Shown here one piece after another: positions 7,858-14,900 of a stretch of 49,805 bases of DNA. The position numbers were made by a program, and so were the translations under genes. The stretch covers positions 1 to 49,805 of the IMG/VR virus record IMGVR_UViG_3300017741_000007. One strand, 5' to 3'. Source of the DNA: a virus. The notes below the pieces were generated by a model, which did not search any database, was not told where the DNA came from, and worked only from the letters and a program-made list of their open reading frames with translations. How positions within the stretch are numbered: position 1 is the first letter of the stretch; each line of letters begins with the position of its first letter.

Positions 7858-8200
7858 TATATGTAAGAAACGCAAGAAAGATTCTAAGTTTAAACACGCT
7901 GGTAAGAAAACTTGTCAGCGCTGTGAGTTTAGGTGGAAAAAAAGCTTTTTAAGGTTATTAGTACAAGATCGTAGACTTAGTGCTAAAGAACGTATAGCTA
8001 ATAGGTTAGGTTACATGGGTACGGCTTTTATAATGATTTCACCTTACTTATTGCCTTATGGCAATATAGGAGCTATAACATATATTATAGGCGGAATAGT
8101 GTCAACACCACAAGTTTGGGTAGCTAAGCAATGGAATTTAGTCGCTGTAAATCTAAACGTAATGATAGGATATTTAATTTATTTAATTAGTAACACATGA
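7844..8200 (+). CDS. Zinc-ribbon membrane protein with PQ-loop-like segment
   Basis: A 118-residue protein with an N-terminal zinc ribbon (Cys4, Cys7, Cys24, Cys27 in two C-x2-C knuckles), a basic linker, then about three hydrophobic segments: LGYMGTAFIMISPYLLPYG, AITYIIGGIVSTPQVWVA and AVNLNVMIGYLIYLI. The STPQVW element inside a helix resembles the PQ-loop of SemiSWEET/PQ-loop transporters. A cytoplasmic metal-binding head on a small membrane domain would be expected. The function is unknown. It overlaps the previous gene by 14 bases. Confidence 0.65.
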   Translation: MRECNICKKRKKDSKFKHAGKKTCQRCEFRWKKSFLRLLVQDRRLSAKERIANRLGYMGTAFIMISPYLLPYGNIGAITYIIGGIVSTPQVWVAKQWNLVAVNLNVMIGYLIYLISNT

Positions 8201-8355
8201 GTATAATGATAGAAGATTACGTTAGAAAAACGTATAAAAAAAGGTTTAAAGATAAACCTGTATTAATAACAGAAAAAGACAACTGTTATATGGTTACACA
8301 TCACAAAGATGCTAGCCCAATTATATTAAGTAAAACACAATGGCAAGTAAATTAA
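8197..8355 (+). CDS. Small hypothetical protein (52 aa)
   Basis: A 52-residue protein starting MSIMIEDYVRKTYKKRFKDK and ending TQWQVN. Its ATG overlaps the stop of the upstream membrane protein (ATGA) and its TAA precedes the next ATG by one base. Basic N-terminus, then two beta-like strands (PVLITEKDN, YMVTHHKD). No family recognised. Confidence 0.65.
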   Translation: MSIMIEDYVRKTYKKRFKDKPVLITEKDNCYMVTHHKDASPIILSKTQWQVN

Positions 8356-8356
8356 T

Positions 8357-8599
8357 ATGAAAGAATCAAGTTTAATTGAAATGCGTAACAAAGTAGACGC
8401 ATTAACAAGAGTAATGCAACAGGTTATATACGATATTAACGAAACTAAAGACTTATCTAGAGGTACATTAGAAGTTTTAAAGAAAATACCTGGTTATAAA
8501 AAAGCTGTTGATGATCTTAAAACAGAGATAGAAAAAGTACAAGAAATTAAAAAATCAGTAGAAACTAAAGAGAAAAAATTAGATTTAAATGTGGAATAA
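8357..8599 (+). CDS. Coiled-coil hypothetical protein (80 aa)
   Basis: An 80-residue, almost entirely helical and highly charged protein. Heptad-like spacing runs from MRNKVDALTRVMQQV to KKSVETKEKKLDL, suggesting a coiled coil that dimerises. Its 3' end overlaps nrdA by 11 bases, so it is co-translated with it. No domain recognised; a small adaptor is possible. Confidence 0.7.
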   Translation: MKESSLIEMRNKVDALTRVMQQVIYDINETKDLSRGTLEVLKKIPGYKKAVDDLKTEIEKVQEIKKSVETKEKKLDLNVE

Positions 8600-10310
8600 T
8601 GAGTGGATCAAAGGATTTGACTACCCAGAATGGGGAGAAACAGAAGTATACAAGAAGACTATATCCGGGGGATATTTACTTAAAGGAGAGACGCCCAGAG
8701 CAGCATACACAAGAGTGTGCTCAACGGTGGCTAGACGATTGGATAGACCAGAGCTTGCAGAAAAGTTCTTCAACTACATCTGGAAAGGATGGTTATGTTT
8801 AGCCTCGCCCGTACTAAGTAACACAGGCACAGATAGAGGTCTACCTATAAGTTGTTTTGGTATTGACGTTGCTGATAGTATAAATGATATAGGTAAGAAG
8901 AACTTAGAAATGATGTTGCTCGCTAAACACGGCGGAGGAGTTGGCATCGGTATTAATCAAATCCGACCCGCTGGAGCTAAAATTACTGACAATGGAACAT
9001 CTGATGGAGTGGTGCCGTTTTGCAAAATATACGATTCAACAATACTCGCCACTAATCAAGGATCTGTCAGACGCGGAGCTGCATCAGTTAACATTAATAT
9101 TGATCACTCCGACTTTGAAGAATGGCTGGAGATCAGAGAACCTAAAGGAGATGTCAACAGACAATCACTTAACTTACACCAGTGCGCAGTGGTCGGTGAC
9201 AAGTTTATGCGAAGACTTGAACAAGGAGATCAAGAAGCTAGACGTAAATGGGGAAAATTACTACAAAAACGTAAAGCAACTGGAGAGCCTTATATACTCT
9301 TTAAAGGCAATACAAATAAAAACAACCCAGAGGCGTACAAGCAAAATGGTTTAAAAGTTCATATGACTAATATATGTAGTGAAATTACATTACATACAGA
9401 TGAAAGTCATAGCTTTGTTTGTTGCTTATCTAGTTTAAACTTAGCTAAATATGACGAATGGAAGGATACTAATATTATTTATGATTCTATCTGGTTTCTT
9501 GATGGCGTACTTGAGGAATTTATCCAGAAAGCCAAAGGAAAAATTGGGTTTGAAAACTCTGTTAGATCTGCAGAAAAAGGTAGAGCACTTGGACTCGGAG
9601 CTCTTGGTTGGCATACTTATTTGCAAGAGAAAGGGTTACCGTTTGAAGGTTTATTATCTCAGTTTGAGACTAGAAAGATTTTTAGTCAAATTAAAATTGA
9701 AAGTGAAAGAGCTTCAATGGATCTTGCTGAAGAGTTTGGTGAACCATTATGGTGCGTTGGTACTGGCAAACGTAATACTCACCTTCGTGCTATTGCTCCA
9801 ACAGTTTCTAACTCAAAGTTATCAGGGAATGTTAGCCCTGGCATTGAACCTTGGGCTGCTAATGTTTTTACAGAACAATCAGCCAAAGGAACGTTTATAA
9901 GAAAAAACCCAACACTAGAATTAGTTTTAGAAGATTGTGGTTTGAATAATGAAGAAACTTGGAATAAAATACTAGAAGATGGCGGATCTGTACAAGGAAT
10001 TGAAAGGCTGGATGATATACTTGTGGGTGACCATGATATACCTGCAAAAGAAGTTTTTAAAACTTTTAAAGAAATTAATCAACTAGAATTAGTTAATCAA
10101 GCAGGTTTACGGCAACAGTATGTAGATCAGTCAGTTAGTCTTAACTTAGCTTTTCCCTCTGAAGCAACACCTAAGTGGCTCAATCAAGTACATTTAGATG
10201 CATGGAAAAAAGGCGTAAAAACTTTATATTATGTTAGAACCGAAAGCGTCTTACGTGGTGATATTGCTGCAAGTGCTATGGATCCTTCTTGTGTATCTTG
10301 TGACGGTTAA
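8589..10310 (+). CDS. nrdA: Ribonucleotide reductase class I, alpha subunit
   Basis: A 573-residue catalytic subunit that reduces ribonucleotides using the radical made by NrdB. Seen: Cys89 (LPISCFG; E. coli Cys225), Asn261-Cys263-Glu265 in NICSEITLH (catalytic N-x-C-x-E, thiyl radical Cys), a redox Cys at 278/279 (FVCCLSSLNL; Cys462), the radical-transfer pair Tyr547-Tyr548, and a C-terminal Cys568-x-x-Cys571 that exchanges electrons with thioredoxin or glutaredoxin. The protein is much shorter than E. coli NrdA (761) and lacks the N-terminal ATP-cone, so the overall activity site and dATP feedback are probably missing, as in other phage RNRs. The 5' third (to about 9250) is GC-richer than the 3' part. 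Confidence 0.95.
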   Translation: MWNNEWIKGFDYPEWGETEVYKKTISGGYLLKGETPRAAYTRVCSTVARRLDRPELAEKFFNYIWKGWLCLASPVLSNTGTDRGLPISCFGIDVADSINDIGKKNLEMMLLAKHGGGVGIGINQIRPAGAKITDNGTSDGVVPFCKIYDSTILATNQGSVRRGAASVNINIDHSDFEEWLEIREPKGDVNRQSLNLHQCAVVGDKFMRRLEQGDQEARRKWGKLLQKRKATGEPYILFKGNTNKNNPEAYKQNGLKVHMTNICSEITLHTDESHSFVCCLSSLNLAKYDEWKDTNIIYDSIWFLDGVLEEFIQKAKGKIGFENSVRSAEKGRALGLGALGWHTYLQEKGLPFEGLLSQFETRKIFSQIKIESERASMDLAEEFGEPLWCVGTGKRNTHLRAIAPTVSNSKLSGNVSPGIEPWAANVFTEQSAKGTFIRKNPTLELVLEDCGLNNEETWNKILEDGGSVQGIERLDDILVGDHDIPAKEVFKTFKEINQLELVNQAGLRQQYVDQSVSLNLAFPSEATPKWLNQVHLDAWKKGVKTLYYVRTESVLRGDIAASAMDPSCVSCDG

Positions 10311-10318
10311 TTATTAAA

Positions 10319-10384
10319 TTAAGAAAGGGGACCACAATAGTGATCCCCTTCTTGGTTACAGGAACTTTTGGGTATGGTGCCCAT
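10319..10384 (-). CDS. Possible 21-residue peptide
   Basis: A short minus-strand frame, beginning MGTIPKSSC and ending YCGPLS, preceded by an A-rich leader (ACAAAAATAAA). Its 3' half coincides with the terminator hairpin at 10325-10350, which argues against a conserved protein. It is listed because two other mini-genes with paired Cys lie just upstream. Low confidence. Confidence 0.25.
   Translation of the reverse strand: MGTIPKSSCNQEGDHYCGPLS
10325..10350. terminator. Convergent terminator hairpin
   Basis: The arms ggggaccac (10327-10335) and gtgatcccc (10340-10348) pair with one mismatch around an aata loop, with flanking A/T pairs. It sits between the + strand block ending at 10310 and the - strand block. 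Read on the minus strand it is followed by a T-rich run, as in an intrinsic terminator; on the + strand the tail is ttcttgg, so termination there would be weaker. Confidence 0.65.
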
Positions 10385-10404
10385 TTTATTTTTGTCCCTA
10401 TTCT

Positions 10405-10439
10405 TTACAATCGCAATTTTCTTTGCAATCAGATTCTTC
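10405..10439. repeat. Direct repeat copy A (Cys-rich coding repeat)
   Basis: These 35 bases match 10658-10692 at 33 positions. On the minus strand both encode a Cys-rich tail: here EESDCKENCDC, in the other copy EECDCTENCDC. The tail in this copy ends at a TAG at 10398-10400 and lies in the -1 frame relative to the 56-residue gene immediately upstream. Confidence 0.9.
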
Positions 10440-10450
10440 GTTGATACTTA

Positions 10451-10621
10451 TTAGAAATAAGGTTTTAAATTTATATATGTAGAAACAAGTATGCGTAATC
10501 TTTTTACGTCTTTAATATTATTAAAATCTATACTATCTATAGTTTCGTTTACTTTTTCTAATAGCTTAACAGCCGTATTGAATGTAGCGTCATCTAGTTC
10601 TGCAGCTTTTAATTTACTCAT
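10451..10621 (-). CDS. Small helical protein (56 aa), possible frameshift donor
   Basis: A 56-residue, mostly helical protein starting MSKLKAAELDDATFNTAVKL and ending NLKPYF. No family recognised. Seven codons before its stop lies A-AAT-TTA on the coding strand (plus 10472-10466), a classical -1 slippery heptamer in the correct phase. Slipping there would replace the last four residues by an extension ending in the Cys-rich tail ESDCKENCDCKE at 10398. Whether slippage occurs is not known; no downstream stimulator structure was evaluated. Confidence 0.7.
   Translation of the reverse strand: MSKLKAAELDDATFNTAVKLLEKVNETIDSIDFNNIKDVKRLRILVSTYINLKPYF
10466..10472 (-). other. Candidate -1 ribosomal slippery heptamer
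   Basis: AAATTTA on the minus strand, phased as A-AAT-TTA in the frame of the 56-residue gene. This heptamer fits X-XXY-YYZ and is the type used by Rous sarcoma virus. The -1 frame beyond it stays open to 10398 and encodes a Cys-rich tail that is duplicated nearby. In AT-rich DNA such a heptamer can arise by chance. Confidence 0.35.
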
Positions 10622-10650
10622 ATTAATTATCTTTTACTTTTTTAAATATA

Positions 10651-10722
10651 TTATTTTTTACAATCGCAATTTTCTGTGCAATCACATTCTTCATTGTAAT
10701 TTTTAAACATTAAAAAATACAT
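10651..10722 (-). CDS. Cys-rich mini-protein (23 aa)
   Basis: A 23-residue frame starting MYFLMFKNYNEE and ending CDCTENCDCKK, with four Cys as C-x-C and C-x-C separated by three residues. That density and spacing recall metallothionein-like or metal-cluster peptides. The Cys part is nearly identical in DNA to the segment at 10405-10439. An internal Met (10710) is an alternative start. It would be easily missed because of its size; the duplicated tail is the main evidence that it is coding. Confidence 0.5.
   Translation of the reverse strand: MYFLMFKNYNEECDCTENCDCKK
10658..10692. repeat. Direct repeat copy B (Cys-rich coding repeat)
   Basis: Second copy of the 35-base repeat (2 mismatches to 10405-10439). 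A neighbouring 15-base string, cttttttaaatatat, also occurs twice, around 10636-10652 and 10737-10753, so the duplicated segments here include leader-like DNA. Confidence 0.9.
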
Positions 10723-10751
10723 AAGTGAGTTCCATTTCTTTTTTAAATATA

Positions 10752-11021
10752 TCATTTTTCTCCACATTTTTTACTTGGGTCAGCAACCTGTCTCCAGTCT
10801 TGTTTAACCCAATCTTTTAAGTTTTTACTACCAGTTCCGCTTACATTAGATTTACTTGATCTTTTATATTTACCTTTAGCAGCAGCAGAACGTTTAGCGT
10901 TTATAACTTTCTGTCTTTCTTCTTTGCTCATACTAGCTATTTTTGCTTTTGGTAAACAAACTTTACTAGTACCACCTCCTTTTGTGCCTTTATTTAGAGG
11001 TGAAATCATGTAAAAAGCCAT
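10752..11021 (-). CDS. Small basic protein with SP motif (89 aa)
   Basis: An 89-residue, Lys/Ser-rich protein. It begins MAFYMISPLNKGTKGGG, so it carries the S-P-L motif shared with the minor proteins at 39591-41961. A helical section SKEERQKVINAKRSAAAKGKYKR follows, then KNLKDWVKQDWRQVADPSKKCGEK. The C-terminal W-x6-W-rich segment recalls small DUF5872-type proteins of phages and large DNA viruses, but I am not certain. The basic charge suggests DNA packing or capsid binding. The ATG directly follows the stop of the upstream 42-residue gene. Confidence 0.75.
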   Translation of the reverse strand: MAFYMISPLNKGTKGGGTSKVCLPKAKIASMSKEERQKVINAKRSAAAKGKYKRSSKSNVSGTGSKNLKDWVKQDWRQVADPSKKCGEK

Positions 11022-11150
11022 TTAGCATTTACCTTTTTTCTGTTGCTTTGAAGCCCACATATTAGCATAAGCAGATGGATATACTTTAAATTTTCTTTTT
11101 GCAGCGGCTTTACAGCTTGCGGTTAATTTTCTTAATAATGGTGTTGGCAT
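11022..11150 (-). CDS. Small basic Cys-containing protein (42 aa)
   Basis: A 42-residue protein starting MPTPLLRKLTASCKAAAKRKF and ending WASKQQKKGKC. The segment YPSAYANMWASK followed by K-G-K-C resembles short conserved proteins often found with small basic phage proteins of unknown role. The TAA abuts the ATG of the next gene with no spacing. Two Cys, net charge strongly positive. Confidence 0.75.
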   Translation of the reverse strand: MPTPLLRKLTASCKAAAKRKFKVYPSAYANMWASKQQKKGKC

Positions 11151-11163
11151 GTTTTCTATTTAT

Positions 11164-11529
11164 TTAATAAGTCCAAATTGTTGTTTTAGGTGCTCCAGGG
11201 TATCCAATACCTAGATGCACAAAGTTACTCTTTCTTGATATTCCTATTCTTTTAAAGCCACATTTAATTGCGGCAGCAACTAATAAATATGTAGCTTCTC
11301 CGCCAACACATTTAACGTCTACAGCAGCTCCATGAGCATGTTCACCTGGTTTATCTTTAGCCGCTTCAATCGGGTGGTCTGGAGATCTATATGAAGAATT
11401 TATTATTATAGGAAAACCATATGTTTTTCTAAGAGGATCAAGCATACCTAAAAGCTTAGGATCCATTTTATGCATGTTTCCTTTAAAATCTTCCGCGTCG
11501 CTAAAGTATTTTAATTTTATGTTATTCAT
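11164..11529 (-). CDS. Endolysin, peptidase M15-like
   Basis: A 121-residue zinc peptidase of the M15 (D-Ala-D-Ala carboxypeptidase-like / L-Ala-D-Glu) type, expected to cut peptidoglycan stem peptides at lysis. Seen: SSYRSPDHP (the conserved S-x-Y-R-S-x-x-H segment), GEHAHGAAVDV with the zinc-ligand His and Asp, and FVHLGI with the last His. No signal peptide, so release depends on a holin. It overlaps by 8 bases the upstream gene, a membrane protein that could be that holin. Length fits single-domain phage M15 lysins. Confidence 0.9.
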   Translation of the reverse strand: MNNIKLKYFSDAEDFKGNMHKMDPKLLGMLDPLRKTYGFPIIINSSYRSPDHPIEAAKDKPGEHAHGAAVDVKCVGGEATYLLVAAAIKCGFKRIGISRKSNFVHLGIGYPGAPKTTIWTY

Positions 11530-11938
11530 CTTTTAAAATTTTTTCAGCTGAATCTCTATCATCAAAGTCTAATGCTGCTTTTAATATAATTTTATCCATA
11601 ACGTTATCTTGATTTTCAAGCATTTGTTTCTGTAATTCAATTACCATGTTTTCTAAATTATCTTTAGCAGCAACTAATAATTCAATCTGATGCTCTTTCT
11701 TTTCTAAACTAGACTTTAAAGCATTAACATCATCAGGTTTTGCTCCAGTTATAGTGCTTACCACTATACCTATTGACGCACTAATAGTACCGATTAACAT
11801 CATTACAACCTCTTTGTTTGTATCTAAAACTGGATACTGCATTAAAATAAATATAATTGCCATAACTAATAGGAATATAAATAAGCTTCCTATGTAGTGA
11901 CGTAGTTCTCTCGCCACACCGTTTTTTGGTAAATTCAT
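11522..11938 (-). CDS. Holin-like membrane protein with coiled coil
   Basis: A 138-residue protein with two transmembrane segments near the N-terminus (LFIFLLVMAIIFILMQY and VVMMLIGTISASIGIVVSTI), then a charged helical C-terminus (about 75-138: SSLEKKEHQIELL...). That layout and the overlap with the M15 endolysin point to a holin or holin-associated protein controlling lysis timing. A spanin-like role is possible but no lipobox or second spanin gene was seen. Its ATG is next to the stop of the 2313-residue virion gene. Confidence 0.65.
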   Translation of the reverse strand: MNLPKNGVARELRHYIGSLFIFLLVMAIIFILMQYPVLDTNKEVVMMLIGTISASIGIVVSTITGAKPDDVNALKSSLEKKEHQIELLVAAKDNLENMVIELQKQMLENQDNVMDKIILKAALDFDDRDSAEKILKDE

Positions 11939-14900
11939 TTAGTTTTCTTGTTTTTGTTTGTTAATAATTGCTTCAACTCTGTCACTTTCTAATCTTAAGG
12001 CTCTTATTTCTTTTTTAGTTAACCCTAGCTTTTCTAACGCCTTTACTTGATCTTTTTTATTTAAACCAAATAAGCTATCTCTTTTTGAAACTTTTATTGT
12101 TTTTACGCTTTTTGGATCAAGTATTGCTTTAACTCTGTCTTCTTCTAATTTTAAAGCTTTAATCTGTTTTTTACTTAATCCTAAACTAAGCAATGAATCT
12201 ATTTGCTGTTTCTTGTTTAAATCGTAAAGCTTATCCATATCTGTTTTAGGCTCAACTTTTTTAACTTTACCTTTACTATCTTTTTTTATACCTAGTTCCC
12301 AAGCTGACCAACCTAAAGCAAGTGCAACTCTTTTGTAGTATTCTATATTTTCATCACCAGCATCTTTGATGTTGGTTATTTTCTTTATAGCTCTATCTAA
12401 AGGTACGTTTGTTATTGCTGATATTACTTGTGCGCTAGCTAAGTATGCTGGATTGTCTATGCTCCAACCCATTGTTTTCATTTCTTCTTGATTCCAAGAA
12501 AAAGATCTACCAGCTGATTGAAGCTTACCTACTTTAGATGAAACAGGTGGTGATATCTGCAACACACCCTTAACTACAGCGTCTTGATATTTAGGAGCTT
12601 TTTTATCTGCTTCTTTAGCTAATCTTATAGCTGTGTTTTTAACTACCGATACAACAGCTCCGCCAACGCCTATACCTCTAAGTATACTATCGGCCATACC
12701 ATTAGCTATGTTAAAGTACTTTTCGTTACGTTTTTCTTCTTCTTCGTCTTCATCACCAAAGCCTATAGCAAATAATGCTTGTTGCAAAGCACTAAATAAA
12801 AGGTTTTGTGCAACTCCATAGTATATGATCTTAGATATATTTGTTTTAGCATCTCCTCGGCCATTCTTAAGATCACTAGCAGCTTTTTTAATTAATCGTG
12901 CGTATTGTGCTGGGGTGTTAGCAAAAGCTAATACAATGCGTCCTAATGGACCGGCTTGTTGTTGACTAATTTTATCAGGTCTACTTGACTGTTGAGACTC
13001 TTCTGCTATTTCTCTAAAATCTCTAAAAGCTATTTCTTCAGCTTCAGCTTCAGTTAAACCTTCTTTCTTTAAAGCTTTAATTCTATTTCTATAAAACGTA
13101 GCTCCACCAGATGCAATAGCAAAACTATCAGCTATCTGCGTTGGTAAGAAACCTAGTTTAAGAAGTCCTGCTACAACATTTCTAGCGCTGTTTCCTGGAC
13201 CTTTAGCCATTTCAGCAATATCAGCTTCATTAACATTTAATTTAATACCACTACGTCTGTCTAATAAAAATGGTGAATTAAACAACTTTTTAAAGTCTGA
13301 CCAGTATTGAGGTTGATTAGCAAAAGCTTGCCCAGCTTTTAATACATTATTATCAGTAAAATTAATAAAGTTTACGGCTGATATAGTTTGAAGTACAGCT
13401 GATCTTGTGTTAAAAAACATGATAGCACCAACAGAATTAGTTAACCAGTCTGTAAATCTTGATGTTATAGTATCAGTACCAAAAGATCTGTTTCTACCAG
13501 TCTTCATACGATACAACATATTCTCTAAAGCAACTCTATAAGGCTTACCATAAGCAGCTTCAAGCTTATTTAAATTAGCTTCTGAAAATATTACATCTGC
13601 ATTTTGCTGCCATGTTTCTAAATATTTAGATCTTTTAGTTGTATTTAAAGCTTTTATAAAATCAGTGTCAATAGTACCAGCAACCCAACCAGCATCAGGA
13701 GAAACATATTCATCACCTTTATTTATGTCTATTAGTTGCTCTGCAAATACAGTTAATTCAGCATCTGCATTTACATAATCCACTAATTCTTTTTGATCTT
13801 TTTGTGACAATCCAGGAACAGACATACCTTGCTTGTCCCATATAGCAACTCTAACAGCTTGCTCTTTAGTAAAGTTACTGTCTTTTATTTTCTTACGTAA
13901 ATCTTTTGGAACTATCTTTAATGCTTTTTTAAGACCTCTGTAATCTTGCATCATGCTAACACGATCATTAGCAAGGTTTTCCATAGCTCTAGCAAACGGA
14001 TTAAGTAAATGAGCTTTATACCAAGCCATTTGAGCTGTACCAACATCGCCTTTTCCCAATGTAGAGTATAATAAACCTACAAAGTCTTCAGCAGATGGTG
14101 GAATAAAGAAATTAAATCTACCTTTATTAGCTCCAGCAACTTCAGCTTTTACTCTAGCATAGGTCTTATCAGATGCAATACCAGTTTTGTTTTCTATGAT
14201 ATCATTAAAATCTTTATCAAGATCTAATGATTTGCTAAATTTAAGCTCAACCTCTTGGCTAGTATCATCTATTTCAGCCATTCTATCAAGAACCATATTA
14301 TTAGTATAATCAGAATTTTTACTAAATTTTACTAATTCTGGTAGTTTATTGTTATTGCTTACGGCTGCTTTTTGCTTTAATTTAATTAAATCCGCTTCAA
14401 CTGCGTTTATTAAATTTTTATCATATATAGTTCCATCAAAACCAAATTCTGATAAAATATAATTAGAAGCTATATTTTTATTATAAAATCTATAATATTG
14501 AGATGTATTAGTTTTACCATAAGCATCTATTTCATCAAAATCGTTTTTATACCCAAACATTCCTTTAAAATCATTAGGTATAGAAGTATCCCATTGTCCA
14601 GAAACAATAGATTTTAAAGATTGAACCGATTGTTGGCTGCTTGATTTAACATGCTCCAATTTAATAGGACCGTTCGGTTTGCCTAAATAAAAGCCGTCCA
14701 ATATAACTAAATCTCTTTCTCCTTTTACGTTGTCACTATTAGCTCTTTTTAATTTTAAAACATAATCTAGTCTACTTTCAAATTCTTTTTGATTTTTTGA
14801 ATCATAAAGATAATCTGTTAGTAAAGAGTTAAACGCGTTGAAAAAGTTTAAAGATGACTCTTGGTGTTTTATTAAATCGGGTAATGCTTTTTTAGCAATT

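Noticed and set aside
34-10310. Possibility that the + block is a bacterial chromosome region
   Set aside because: Gene sizes, overlaps, ERF/exonuclease/primase-helicase set and short NrdA are phage-like, and the block is continuous with virion genes.
10491-10706. 71-residue + strand frame near the strand switch
   Set aside because: It is antisense to the 56- and 23-residue genes, very Phe/Ile-rich, and would run against the local gene direction.
12633-12821. Small + strand frames inside the giant virion gene
   Set aside because: Shadow frames of a 2313-residue gene with a continuous conserved product.
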